The position numbers and the translations under genes are program-made. Below are positions 52,075-60,828 of a stretch of DNA of 64,000 bases, one piece after another (positions within the stretch are counted from its first letter, which is position 1; each line of letters begins with the position of its first letter). Source of the stretch: Nocardia sp. SYP-A9097 (GTDB lineage Bacteria; Actinomycetota; Actinomycetes; Mycobacteriales; Mycobacteriaceae); the NCBI RefSeq assembly GCF_009649815.1, contig NZ_WJIC01000018.1, positions 1 through 64,000 on the forward strand. The letters are read 5' to 3'. The notes beneath the pieces were generated by a model. The model was given only the letters and a program-made list of their open reading frames with translations, was not told the origin of the DNA and ran no database searches.

Positions 52075-54180
52075 GTGACCGATTCGTCCCAGACTCGACG
52101 CGCCAAGCCGGACCGGCAGCACGGGTCCGTACTTCCGCACGGTCCGCTGCGGCCCATCGAGCTCGCCACCGGCGCGGTCCTGGGCGGCGCCACCGTCGGA
52201 CTCGTGACCGTCGGCTCGCTGGTGCCGTTCGCCGCCGCACTGCAATTGGTGGCCGCGGTACCGCTCGGCCTGCTCGCACACCGGCAGCGACTGCGCGCCA
52301 TCGTCACGGCGACCATCGCCGGAACCCTGGTGACCTTCGTCGCCGCCGGACTGATCCCCGCGACCAATTTGGTCGGCGTGGCGGTGATCGGCGGGATCAT
52401 CGGAATCGTCAAGCGGCGGCACGGCGGCCTCCCCGCGGTGCTGGGACTCTCCACGCTGGCCGGACTGGTGTTCGCATCGTTCTCCGTCGGAATGCTGCTG
52501 CTGTTCTCCCGGACCCGTCACCTGCTGTTCGACAGTATCCGCAACCTCGCCAAGGGCGTGGAAGATCTGGCGGCGCGCCAAGCGGCATTGGAACCGCTCG
52601 GCCGGAATATCGCCGGTTACACCGATTCGGTCCTGCACTGGTGGTGGGCCTGGATCGGCGGCGGCATCATCGCGGCCATGGTCGTGAGCGGAGTCGTCTC
52701 ATGGTTCGTACTCGGCTCCGTCCTGGATCGGCTCGCCTGGCTACCCGGACGCGATGATCTACTGGACGCGCCCGCCGACGACCGCCCGGTCGCCCCGCTG
52801 CCGGTTACCTTGCGGCAGGTCACCTTCCGATACCCGGACACCCACACCGATGCCCTGCAGGGCATCGACCTCACCGTGCGGATCGGTGAATTCGTGGCGG
52901 TGGTCGGCCACAACGGCTCCGGAAAGTCCACGCTCACCAGGATTCTCGCGGGCCGCCCACCCACCGGCGGCACCGTCACCCGCCCAGGTTCGGCCGGACT
53001 CGGCGTGAGCGGCGGCACCGCGATGGTGCTGCAACGACCCGAGAGCCAAACCCTCGGCGTACTCGTCGCCGACGATGTGGTGTGGGGCCTGCCCACCGAC
53101 CTCGCCGCAGAGGTCGATATCGACGCGCTGCTCGGCGAGGTCGGCCTCGCGGGCATGGGCCGGCGCGAAACCGCCACCCTCTCCGGCGGACAACAGCAAA
53201 GGCTCGCGGTGGCAGCGGCTTTGGCGCGCAAACCCACCCTGCTGCTCGCCGACGAAGCCACCTCCATGATCGATCCGGAGGGACGGCGCGACCTCGTCGC
53301 CCTGCTCGCGGAGCTACCGCGCCGGCATCCGATGGCGGTCGTCCTGGTGACCCATCACGAGGCCGATGCCGCCGCGGCCGATCGCGTCGTACATCTGCGA
53401 AACGGACGAGCCGTCGACCACCTGCCCGCCTGGCCACGCCCCGTCAGCGCCCAGCGCAGCCGGCCCATGGGTGACACCGTGCTCGAACTGCGCGACGTCC
53501 GGCACACCTACAATCGCGGAACCCCTTGGGAGGCACCGGCTCTGCACGGCATCAACCTGTCCGTGCGACGCGGTGAGGCGCTGCTGATCGTGGGCGGCAA
53601 CGGCTCGGGCAAGTCCACCCTCGCCTGGATCATGACCGGACTCACCATCCCCAGCGGCGGCGATTGCGAACTACGCGAATACACCGGCACCAAACCCTCG
53701 CACAAGCGAATCGGCGCGGTGCAGTTGGCATTTCAGCATTCCCGGCTGCAATTACAGCGCCAGACCGTCGGCGCGGAGATAGAGGATTGGGGCGGGCGCG
53801 GCACCGCCGCCGTCGCCCGCGCCCTGGACGCCGTCGGCCTGGATCGCGCACTGGCCTCCCGCTCCATCGAATCCCTCAGTGGCGGACAGGCCAAGCGCGT
53901 GGTGCTGGCCGCCATCGTGGCCAGCCGCCCACAGGTGGTGGTGCTCGACGAACCACTCGCCGGACTCGATCCGCAAGGCCGCGCGGGTGTGGTGGAATTG
54001 CTTGCGCGACTGCGGGATTCGGGCCTGACCCTGATCATCATCTCGCACGATGTCGCCGATACGGCCGCCGTCTGCGATCGCATCGTGCACCTGCGTGACG
54101 GTCACCTCATCGAAAACGACTCTTCCCCAGTCCATTCCGGCGCCCACGCGGCACACGATCCGATCGGAGGGCGGCGATGA
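52075..54180 (+). CDS. ECF transporter: fused S-like membrane domain with two ABC ATPase domains (Rv2326c-like)
   Basis: 701 residues from GTG 52075 (an open extension to 51988 is unlikely). Residues about 20-215 hold five or so membrane segments. Two complete ATPase domains follow: Walker A GHNGSGKST and LSGGQQQR with LLADEATS, then GGNGSGKST and LSGGQAKR with VVLDEPLAGLD. The order S-A-A plus an EcfT gene overlapping by 4 bases matches Rv2326c/Rv2325c of M. tuberculosis. ECF systems import vitamins or metal ions; the substrate is not evident here. Confidence 0.92.
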   Translation: MTDSSQTRRAKPDRQHGSVLPHGPLRPIELATGAVLGGATVGLVTVGSLVPFAAALQLVAAVPLGLLAHRQRLRAIVTATIAGTLVTFVAAGLIPATNLVGVAVIGGIIGIVKRRHGGLPAVLGLSTLAGLVFASFSVGMLLLFSRTRHLLFDSIRNLAKGVEDLAARQAALEPLGRNIAGYTDSVLHWWWAWIGGGIIAAMVVSGVVSWFVLGSVLDRLAWLPGRDDLLDAPADDRPVAPLPVTLRQVTFRYPDTHTDALQGIDLTVRIGEFVAVVGHNGSGKSTLTRILAGRPPTGGTVTRPGSAGLGVSGGTAMVLQRPESQTLGVLVADDVVWGLPTDLAAEVDIDALLGEVGLAGMGRRETATLSGGQQQRLAVAAALARKPTLLLADEATSMIDPEGRRDLVALLAELPRRHPMAVVLVTHHEADAAAADRVVHLRNGRAVDHLPAWPRPVSAQRSRPMGDTVLELRDVRHTYNRGTPWEAPALHGINLSVRRGEALLIVGGNGSGKSTLAWIMTGLTIPSGGDCELREYTGTKPSHKRIGAVQLAFQHSRLQLQRQTVGAEIEDWGGRGTAAVARALDAVGLDRALASRSIESLSGGQAKRVVLAAIVASRPQVVVLDEPLAGLDPQGRAGVVELLARLRDSGLTLIIISHDVADTAAVCDRIVHLRDGHLIENDSSPVHSGAHAAHDPIGGRR

Positions 54181-54941
54181 GCAGCGTCATTCTGCGCGAG
54201 GTACCGACCGACAGCCCGGTGCATCGACTCTGGGCGGGCACCAAGATGATCTGGGTCTTCGTCTTCAGCGTCCTGCTCATGTTCACACCGTCCTGGACGC
54301 TGCTGGGCATCGGCACGGTCGTATTGATCGTGATCGGACTGATCGCCCGGCTACCACTGGGCACCCTCCCGCGCTTCCCCTGGTGGGTCTGGATCGGCAT
54401 TCTCATCGGCGGGGCCATCAACGCGCCCGTGGGCATGGACGCGCTGCTGCGCTACACGCAGATCGTGCTGTTCGGCTTCCTGCTGCTGGGCGCGAGCTTC
54501 ATGGTCGCCTGGACCACCCCCATGGGCGAGGTCGCCCCCGCACTCGCGAAACTCGGTGCGCCACTGCGGCATATCGGCTGGACCAGGCACGGCGTCCGCC
54601 ATCGCATCCCGGTGGACGAGTGGGCTGTGGTGATCGCATTGACCCTGCGCGGACTACCGCTGCTGCTGGAGGAGATGCGGATTCTGCGCGCCGCGCGCAA
54701 GCTGCGGCCCAAGGATTCGCTGCTGCATCAGGCCGCGCAGAACCCCCTGGTGGATATTCTCACCGCCGGCCTGGCCGTCTCCAGCCGCCGGGCCGGTGAA
54801 CTCGGCGAGGCCATCACCACGCGCGGCGGCACCGGCGAATTGACCGCACAACCCGGCTCGCCGGGGCGGGCGGACGTTGTGGCACTCATTGCGCTGGCGG
54901 GCATGTGCGCGATGGGCATTGCGAGCGAACTGCTTTTCTGA
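54177..54941 (+). CDS. ECF transporter T component (EcfT/CbiQ-like)
   Basis: 254 residues, overlapping the ATPase gene by ATGA. Five hydrophobic segments, the first starting WVFVFSVLLMFTPSWTLLG, and two coupling-helix Ala-Arg-Gly type motifs, ILRAARKLRP and EAITTRGGTG, which dock onto the ATPase grooves in this family. Rv2325c-like. Forms the membrane scaffold of the transporter with the 701-residue partner. Confidence 0.92.
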   Translation: MSSVILREVPTDSPVHRLWAGTKMIWVFVFSVLLMFTPSWTLLGIGTVVLIVIGLIARLPLGTLPRFPWWVWIGILIGGAINAPVGMDALLRYTQIVLFGFLLLGASFMVAWTTPMGEVAPALAKLGAPLRHIGWTRHGVRHRIPVDEWAVVIALTLRGLPLLLEEMRILRAARKLRPKDSLLHQAAQNPLVDILTAGLAVSSRRAGELGEAITTRGGTGELTAQPGSPGRADVVALIALAGMCAMGIASELLF

Positions 54942-55109
54942 GGCGACACTCGAGTCATAAATGATTCGACCTGTCGGTGGGGCGAGCTACCGTGGTCGGT
55001 AGCAGTGGGGTTGCGCAAACGCACGGGGGCTCAACACGTTTCCGCTCGGCAGGGAATCGATTGTGTTGGGCGTGTGTTGCCCCGAAACCTGATGAAGATT
55101 GGACAATCA

Positions 55110-55745
55110 ATGAAGTTGCGCCAATTCACGGCAGTCGCCGCGCCCATCGCTGCCGCCGTCGCAATCGCGAGCTCCGGTGTGGCACATGCCGATACCGCCA
55201 TTCCCGAGGTCGGCTACTCCGCCGACCTGGTCGGGAACAATGTGATCACCACCCTGACCAATGGTGTGTTCGAGCTGTCCGGCAAGTCGGTGAATGTCAA
55301 GGACACCGCCGGTAATACGGTGGTCAGCCTGCCGCTCACTTTCCGGCAGGACGGGGTCGAGTACACGATGCCGGCCATGCTGGCCGATAGCGCGCACACC
55401 CTCGATATCACCGCGATCAAGGATGTCTCCTCGGCCCGCCCGGTCGAGGTACAGCCGATCGCCTCGCCCACCGAGAACTCGCTGGCCATGCAGACCTTCA
55501 GCAGCCAGTTCGGTATCGCCACCGCCATCGGCGCCTTCATCGGTACCGCCCTCGGCGCGCTGGTCGGGCTCACCGGCATTGTCGCCGGTCCCGGCGTCGT
55601 CGCCAGCGTGATCGCCGGTGCGGCGATCGGCGGCATTATCGGCACCCTGGTGGTCGGCGGTCCGGCACTGCTCGTCGCCGGTCTGGATCTGGTCGGCACG
55701 CTCACCGCGGCACCCGGCACCACGAAATTCAACGAGAAGAAGTAA
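55110..55745 (+). CDS. Secreted protein with signal peptide and glycine-rich hydrophobic region
   Basis: 211 residues from ATG 55110 (ATG 55092 also possible). MKLRQFTAVAAPIAAAVAIA followed by SSGVAHA is a Sec signal peptide with cleavage after AHA. The mature protein has a soluble beta-rich part to about residue 140, then an alternating Gly/Ala hydrophobic stretch (GAFIGTALGALVGLTGIVAG and VIAGAAIGGIIGTLVVGG). Resembles small secreted proteins common in Nocardia; function unknown. Followed by a strong hairpin shared with the convergent lipase gene. Confidence 0.8.
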   Translation: MKLRQFTAVAAPIAAAVAIASSGVAHADTAIPEVGYSADLVGNNVITTLTNGVFELSGKSVNVKDTAGNTVVSLPLTFRQDGVEYTMPAMLADSAHTLDITAIKDVSSARPVEVQPIASPTENSLAMQTFSSQFGIATAIGAFIGTALGALVGLTGIVAGPGVVASVIAGAAIGGIIGTLVVGGPALLVAGLDLVGTLTAAPGTTKFNEKK

Positions 55746-55760
55746 ACCGGTACGAAATCC

Positions 55761-55787
55761 GTTGGGGCGCGCGGCGTGCGCCCCAAC
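55761..55787. terminator. Bidirectional hairpin terminator
   Basis: GTTGGGGCGC and GCGCCCCAAC form a perfect 10-bp stem with a 7-nt loop. The outer bases AAACCGGT and ACCGGTTT extend the symmetry. It lies between the convergent secreted-protein and lipase genes. Confidence 0.8.
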
Positions 55788-55792
55788 CGGTT

Positions 55793-57118
55793 TCAACCCG
55801 CGATACAGCCGGCGGGTGCCGGGATTCCGGCGAAACGGTCACCGAGAAAATTCATCGCGCCGATGGATTCCACCGCGGCTGCCGGATTATGGCCCGAAAT
55901 GCCGGAGTGCAAAACCGTAATATCCGCTCCCAGCGCGCAATAGCGATCCGCCAGGGCACTGAAACCCTCGACGGGAATCACGTCGTCGGCATTGCCGTGA
56001 TACATGTACAGCGGCACATCCGGGGCGACCGCACCCAATTCCTGCCGCTCGGTGGCGGCCTGAAATTGCGGATGCCACAGTAGATTCGGCGTATCGGAGT
56101 ACTCGTCCATATGCCGGTTGAGATGTCGCAGCACCAGATCCGCGCCACAGGCCGAGGACTCCTGCACCAGCAACTCCCGGCCCCGATCGTTCAGATCCTC
56201 CGCCAATCCCGATCCGGGATCGATACGCGCGAAGGTCACGATCATGAGCACCGCCAACCCGGCCTGGATGCCACCGTCCACCCTGCGGGCTATTGCCGCG
56301 ATATCGGCGGGCACACCACCCGCGGCCGCGCCCGAGAACCACAGCTCCGGTGCGTAATCCGCGCGCTGCTGCATGGCCCACAGCGTGGCGAACGCGCCAC
56401 CGGAGTAGCCCCACGCCCCGATCGGACTGTCGGAGGTAATCCCCACCGGCGCAAAGGATTTGGCCGCTCGCACGCCGTCCAGCACCCCGCGCCCCGAGTT
56501 CACGCCATCGAAGAAGCGGGACTGCGGCCCCTCGTAATCGGAGACCACCACCGCCCACCCGCGCAACAGCATGGCGGTCAGGAACGGAATATCGAGTGCC
56601 GTATTGACAATCGAGAAGTCCCGCCCGCCGCGCAGCGCGAACGAGGGTGCGCACCGGGTCCCGAGACTGTCCTCCGCCACCTGATACGACAGCAGCGGCC
56701 GCCCGCCCCCACCCAGCCAGGGGATCGGCGGCGTCATCACGGTGGCGACATCGGCCACCGCCGCGCCCGACGAATCCGTACTCCGATACTGCAATTGCCA
56801 TCCGGTCACCGGCAGTCCCAAGCCCAATATCGAGATCGGCCGCGAATTCAATACCGCCCCATTGCCATTGGCCGCCAGGTCGGCGGGGGCCGCGTAGAAC
56901 GGATCCGCATCCGGGATCGGAACCACTTCCACTTCGGCCCGCGCCCCCGGCATGATCAGCGCCGCCACCAAAACGCTTGTGAGCCCGGCCGATCCGGCTC
57001 GCCACAACAGGTTCGCCCACCTTCGACCGCGCTGCGGCCCGAACCGCTTCGACAGTAGGCTTCGGATCGTATTCGCTCGCGAGGATCCTCCGAACTCGGC
57101 CGCGTCATCGCACCACAT
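55793..57118 (-). CDS. Secreted lipase (LIP family)
   Basis: 441 residues from ATG 57118, which has GGAGG six bases upstream. A hydrophobic signal segment (SAGLTSVLVAALIMPGARA) precedes the mature enzyme. Nucleophile elbow GAWGYSGGAFATLW (Ser), the acid in YMYHGNADDVIPVEG and the histidine in SGISGHNPAAAVES give the catalytic triad. Two Cys pairs (RCAPSF, SSACGADL) may form disulphides. Family hydrolyses triacylglycerols and related esters outside the cell. Overlap-free, ends at the shared terminator. Confidence 0.9.
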   Translation of the reverse strand: MWCDDAAEFGGSSRANTIRSLLSKRFGPQRGRRWANLLWRAGSAGLTSVLVAALIMPGARAEVEVVPIPDADPFYAAPADLAANGNGAVLNSRPISILGLGLPVTGWQLQYRSTDSSGAAVADVATVMTPPIPWLGGGGRPLLSYQVAEDSLGTRCAPSFALRGGRDFSIVNTALDIPFLTAMLLRGWAVVVSDYEGPQSRFFDGVNSGRGVLDGVRAAKSFAPVGITSDSPIGAWGYSGGAFATLWAMQQRADYAPELWFSGAAAGGVPADIAAIARRVDGGIQAGLAVLMIVTFARIDPGSGLAEDLNDRGRELLVQESSACGADLVLRHLNRHMDEYSDTPNLLWHPQFQAATERQELGAVAPDVPLYMYHGNADDVIPVEGFSALADRYCALGADITVLHSGISGHNPAAAVESIGAMNFLGDRFAGIPAPAGCIAG

Positions 57119-57142
57119 AACCCGCCTCCAGCGTCGAATCAC

Positions 57143-57470
57143 CTACGCTCCCGAGGATTTCGCACAGCACGCCGACCGGTATCTCCAGCGCATCGGCCCC
57201 CCAAGTTACTGCTGCGCATACCACCAGGTCAACGGCGTCCGCGTGGCGTAAGCGCGGCGTTGCGCGAGACTCGCGGCGGATTCGGGCGAATCAAACAGAC
57301 CGGTCGCTACTGAACCGGTGGCGGGAACCCGTAGAGCGCTACCGATGTGCGACGGCGGGGCGACGGGAGGCAGCGGGGCGACGGGCGGTGGAGCTGGCTC
57401 GCTATGAGAAAGGTCCAGCATTGGCGGACTGGATCTGTTTTCGCGGGCCAGTGGGCTGGAGTATGGGGAA
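57143..57470. other. Intergenic region with GCGGGGCGACGGG direct repeat
   Basis: This 328-base region between divergent genes contains GCGGGGCGACGGG twice (57355-57367 and 57373-57385, 18-base period). The reverse strand is open from 57421 to 57206 with a Pro/Val-rich start PPPVAPLPPVAPP; whether this 71-residue frame is expressed cannot be told. Confidence 0.4.
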
Positions 57471-58148
57471 ATGTTGGTTCGCAGGTTGGTCGCCCTCTAT
57501 GTCGGGTTGTGGTTGTACGGGTGGTCCATGGCGGTCATGCTGCGGGCGGCGCTCGGGTTGGATCCCTGGGATGTTTTTCATCAGGGAGTGGCCGGGAATG
57601 TGTCGGTGAGCTTCGGGACGGTGGTGGCGATAACCGGTGCGGTGGTGCTGCTGGCGTGGATTCCGTTGCGGCAGAAGCCGGGACTGGGGACGATCAGCAA
57701 TGTGGTGGTGATCAGCATTGCTGTCGATGTGGGGCTGAATGTGCTGCCGCAGCTCGACGGGTTACCGCTGCGGATCGGGGCCATGGTGGCGGCGGTGCTG
57801 CTCAATGCGGTGGCCAGTGTGCTGTACATCGGCGCCGGAATGGGGCCGGGACCGCGCGATGGCCTGATGACTGGACTGGTTCGGCGGACCGGGCGACCGG
57901 TCTGGATGGTACGCACCAGCCTGGAGGTCACCGTGCTGGCGGTCGGCTGGATACTCGGCGGCAGCGTCGGCGTCGGCACACTGGTGTACGCCTTCGGCAT
58001 CGGGCCACTGATCCACGTACTCATCCCCTACGTCGACCGCTACCTCCCCGGCTTCCGGGATGTGCACGGCACCCGGGACGAAACTCTCAGTCGGAGTCCG
58101 GAATCCAGGCCGGATGCCATAGTCGCCCAGCCTCTGTCCAGTTCATGA
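57471..58148 (+). CDS. YczE/YyaS/YitT-like membrane protein
   Basis: 225 residues, five membrane segments: LVALYVGLWLYGWSMAVMLR first, then VSFGTVVAITGAVVLLAWIP and others. Family landmarks ALGLDPWDVFHQGVA and GAGMGPGPRDGLMTGL are typical of the YczE family, of unknown function. The last 62 bases overlap the 3' end of ligD, read from the opposite strand, so its extreme C-terminus (SRSPESRPDAIVAQ) may be dispensable. Confidence 0.85.
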   Translation: MLVRRLVALYVGLWLYGWSMAVMLRAALGLDPWDVFHQGVAGNVSVSFGTVVAITGAVVLLAWIPLRQKPGLGTISNVVVISIAVDVGLNVLPQLDGLPLRIGAMVAAVLLNAVASVLYIGAGMGPGPRDGLMTGLVRRTGRPVWMVRTSLEVTVLAVGWILGGSVGVGTLVYAFGIGPLIHVLIPYVDRYLPGFRDVHGTRDETLSRSPESRPDAIVAQPLSSS

Positions 58149-60363
58149 AACGCACCGTGCCGGTGAGCTTCGGGCTCACCCAGGCGGCCTCCTTGCGCTC
58201 CTCGGCGCTGAGTTCATTGGCGAACGGGCTGTTCTTGCGCTCGAGGCGATCGAGCTGGGCGGCCAGCTCGCTCATCTCCCGTTCGCTGAATCCGGTGCCG
58301 ACCCGGCCGAGGTAGTACAGCTCGCCTTCGTGCCACGCACCCACCAGCAGCGAGGCGAATTGCCGATTCTCCGAACGCCGGAACCCGCCGATGACCACCG
58401 GTAGCGTGCGCCAATTCCGGGTCTTGATCCAGGATTGCCCGCGCTTACCCGGCAGGTAAACGGCATCGCGCCGCTTGGCGACCACACCCTCGGTCCCTCG
58501 ATCCTGACTCTCGCGCAGTGCTTGCGCACCCGAACCGGCCAGGTGCGGCGGAACCAGCAGGGACGGAGCCTGTTTCGCGAGTGCCTCCAGCACCAGACGA
58601 CGATCCGCATAGCGTTTGCGCACCAGCGAGGTGCCGTCCAGATGCAGTACATCGAAGGCCACGAAGACCGCGCGTCGCGGATCGGCGCGCAACAGCCCGA
58701 GATTCGCCACACCGTGATCGTCGAAGACCACCGCCTCACCATCCAAAAGCACCCGGTGGCCGGATAATTCGCTGCCGAGCACCGCCAATCCGGGATAGCG
58801 GGCGGTGACCACGTGCCCGGTGCGGCTGCGCAGAATCACCGCACCACCGTCGACTTCGACGAGCAGCCGGAAGCCGTCCCATTTGGTTTCGAAGGCCCAG
58901 TGTTCGGCATCGAGGGTCGTGACATCACCCTGGGTGGCGAGCATCGGGGTGAGTCCGTGCGGTAGCGGCACCTGTGCACGCGGCCGGGAATCCTGGTGCG
59001 CGCCATGGGTTTCCGCGCCATGGTCGGCCTGATCCTTCATCAGGTGCATGAGCCACTGATTCCCATTCGTCTGGATCAGCGCGTACCGCCCGTCCAGCCG
59101 CTCACCGCGCAATCGGACGATGACCTCGTCGTCCCGCCACTTCTCGGTCTCGTACGTCCCGGTATCCCAGATATCCATCTCCCCGGCCCCGTACTCCCCC
59201 TTGGGAATCGAGCCGTGGAACTCCAGATATTCGAGGGGATGATCCTCGGTGTGCACCGCCAGCCGATTCTCATGGGTGTCGATGGGTGGACCCTTCGGAA
59301 CGGCCCAGGACACCAGCACCCCATCGCGTTCGAGTCGCACGTCCCAATGCAGCCTGCGCGCTCGATGCTGTTGAATCACATAGCGATTCCCATCGGACGG
59401 TGCGGGCGGCGCGGCGGGCACCGGTTCGGGCGTGCGCTCCGCGTCACGCATGGAGCGATAGGTCTGCAACTTGTCCGCGGACTGCCCCGATGCGAGCGGC
59501 TCATCCAGCCCGGCGAGCAGATCCCCACTCTCCTGGAAACGCCGCAGTACCTCTTCGAACCGCAAGTGCCGCAACTTCTTCCGCTGTTCGATCTCCTCCC
59601 AGCCACGCGGCGCCGCCACCCACGGTTCGGCCCGCCCGCGCAGCGAGTACGGCGCGATGGTCGTCTTGGCCATATTGTTCTGGCTCCAGTCCAGCAGCAC
59701 CTTCCCGTCGCGCTCGGACTTGGCCATATTCGCCGTCACCAACTCCGGCCGCAGCTGTTGCAGATTCGTCGCCACCTGTTTGGCGACGGCGGACGCACCG
59801 GTCGGCCCGATCTCCCGGTCCAGGGGCACATAGACGTGAATCCCCTTGGAACCACTGGTCACCGGATACGCATCGAGGCCCACTTCGCGCACCACATCGC
59901 GCAGTATCAGCGCCACCTCCGCGCACTGCGCCAGACCCGCGCCCGGCCCGGGATCGAGATCGAAGACCAGCCGTGTGATCGGCCCGCGCTCGGCCCCGTC
60001 GAAACGCCATTGCGGCACATGCAATTCCAGTGCGGCCTGCTGACCAAGCCAGGCCATACCCGCCACCGAGTCGATGAGCGGATACACCACCGGCCGATCC
60101 GAGTGTTCAATGGTGCGCCGAACCAGCCATTTCGGCGCGTGCTCGGCCAGATTCTTCTCGAAGAACGACCCCGCCTCCACCCCATTGGGCCAGCGTTTAC
60201 GGGTGACCGGCCGCAGTGCGATATGCGGTAGCAGCGCCGGGGCTATCGCGGTGAAATAGTCGATCACCTGCCCCTTGGTGGTACCCGTGGCCGGATACAG
60301 CACCTTGTCGAGGTTGGTGAGCCCAACCTCGATACCCCCGAAATCCCGCCGGGATCCCATCAC
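58087..60363 (-). CDS. ligD: ATP-dependent DNA ligase D (polymerase-phosphoesterase-ligase)
   Basis: 758 residues. Order is polymerase (about 1-290, with FDLDPGPGAG and SGSKGIHVYVPLD), 3'-phosphoesterase (HRARRLHWDVRLE near residue 335) and ligase (catalytic Lys about 493 in FETKWDGFRLL, DGEAVVFD, GTEGVVAKRRDAVYLPGKRG, SWIKTRN). This Pol-PE-Lig order is that of mycobacterial LigD in Ku-dependent double-strand-break repair. No ku gene is visible in the window, so it must lie elsewhere. Upstream is a strong 11-bp hairpin 12 bases before the start codon. Confidence 0.95.
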   Translation of the reverse strand: MMGSRRDFGGIEVGLTNLDKVLYPATGTTKGQVIDYFTAIAPALLPHIALRPVTRKRWPNGVEAGSFFEKNLAEHAPKWLVRRTIEHSDRPVVYPLIDSVAGMAWLGQQAALELHVPQWRFDGAERGPITRLVFDLDPGPGAGLAQCAEVALILRDVVREVGLDAYPVTSGSKGIHVYVPLDREIGPTGASAVAKQVATNLQQLRPELVTANMAKSERDGKVLLDWSQNNMAKTTIAPYSLRGRAEPWVAAPRGWEEIEQRKKLRHLRFEEVLRRFQESGDLLAGLDEPLASGQSADKLQTYRSMRDAERTPEPVPAAPPAPSDGNRYVIQQHRARRLHWDVRLERDGVLVSWAVPKGPPIDTHENRLAVHTEDHPLEYLEFHGSIPKGEYGAGEMDIWDTGTYETEKWRDDEVIVRLRGERLDGRYALIQTNGNQWLMHLMKDQADHGAETHGAHQDSRPRAQVPLPHGLTPMLATQGDVTTLDAEHWAFETKWDGFRLLVEVDGGAVILRSRTGHVVTARYPGLAVLGSELSGHRVLLDGEAVVFDDHGVANLGLLRADPRRAVFVAFDVLHLDGTSLVRKRYADRRLVLEALAKQAPSLLVPPHLAGSGAQALRESQDRGTEGVVAKRRDAVYLPGKRGQSWIKTRNWRTLPVVIGGFRRSENRQFASLLVGAWHEGELYYLGRVGTGFSEREMSELAAQLDRLERKNSPFANELSAEERKEAAWVSPKLTGTVRFMNWTEAGRLWHPAWIPDSD

Positions 60364-60374
60364 AGCAGTCTAGA

Positions 60375-60404
60375 GCCGGATGCCGACAATCCCCGGCATC
60401 CGGC
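60375..60404. other. Strong hairpin just upstream of ligD
   Basis: GCCGGATGCCG (60375-60385) and CGGCATCCGGC (60394-60404) form an 11-bp perfect stem with an 8-nt loop, 12 bases before the ligD start. It could lie in the ligD leader or be the second of two tandem terminators for the antitoxin-like gene. Confidence 0.6.
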
Positions 60405-60415
60405 GACCTCGCACC

Positions 60416-60473
60416 AAAAGCAAACGGGCCGTTCGGGTCACCGGCGCGATAGGCACCGGAGCCGAACGGCCCG
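60416..60473 (-). terminator. Rho-independent terminator of antitoxin-like gene
   Basis: CGGGCCGTTCGG (60425-60436) and CCGAACGGCCCG (60462-60473) make a 12-bp stem, with extra CACCGG-type pairing in the loop. On the reverse strand the stem is followed by TTTGCTTTT, an unusually clear U-tract for a high-GC genome. Confidence 0.85.
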
Positions 60474-60489
60474 CATCGACCTGTCGGAA

Positions 60490-60798
60490 CTACGCGGGCG
60501 GCTGATCCCCCGGCGCGGGTTCCGGAGCCGGAGCCGGTTCCGGTGCGGGTTCAGCCGCGGCTTCGGCCGGTGCGGGCTCGGCGGCGGGCGGGGTGGCCGC
60601 CTCCGCCGGAGCATCGATCGGAATGGCGTTCTTCACCGCCGCCGCACCCTTGCCGATCTGCGAGGAGTACTTTCCCCCGGTCTTGTCATTGATCACACCG
60701 CCGGCCTTGTCGACCGCGCTCTCGATCTTCTCGGCGTTCTGGGCCGCCACTTCCTTGCCCTTGCCGACCAGTCCCTTGAGCGTGTCCATCAGACTCAC
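60490..60798 (-). CDS. MT0933-like antitoxin family protein
   Basis: 102 residues. The first 60 (MSLMDTLKGLVGKGKEVAAQ, then IESAVDKAGGVINDKTGGKY) show the helical Lys/Asp/Gly pattern of the MT0933/Rv0909 antitoxin-like family, and the remainder is an Ala-Pro-Glu-rich tail (APAEAAAEPAPEP). The known partner toxin type is not present beside it, so it may be a solitary family member with another role. It has its own strong terminator downstream. Confidence 0.75.
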   Translation of the reverse strand: MSLMDTLKGLVGKGKEVAAQNAEKIESAVDKAGGVINDKTGGKYSSQIGKGAAAVKNAIPIDAPAEAATPPAAEPAPAEAAAEPAPEPAPAPEPAPGDQPPA

Positions 60799-60828
60799 AG
60801 TCCCTGCTCCTTCACTCTGGGTCTTCGG

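Noticed and set aside
55110..55745. Porin or pore-forming toxin
   Set aside because: The Gly/Ala hydrophobic stretch is suggestive, but there are no repeats or conserved motifs to support it.
57206..57421. 71-codon reverse frame rich in PPVAP
   Set aside because: The repetition comes from the GCGGGGCGACGGG direct repeat; no ribosome site is evident, so I did not list it as a gene.
60490..60798. Complete toxin-antitoxin pair
   Set aside because: Only the antitoxin-like protein is present; its neighbours are LigD and an MBL-fold hydrolase, not a SRPBCC-type or other toxin.
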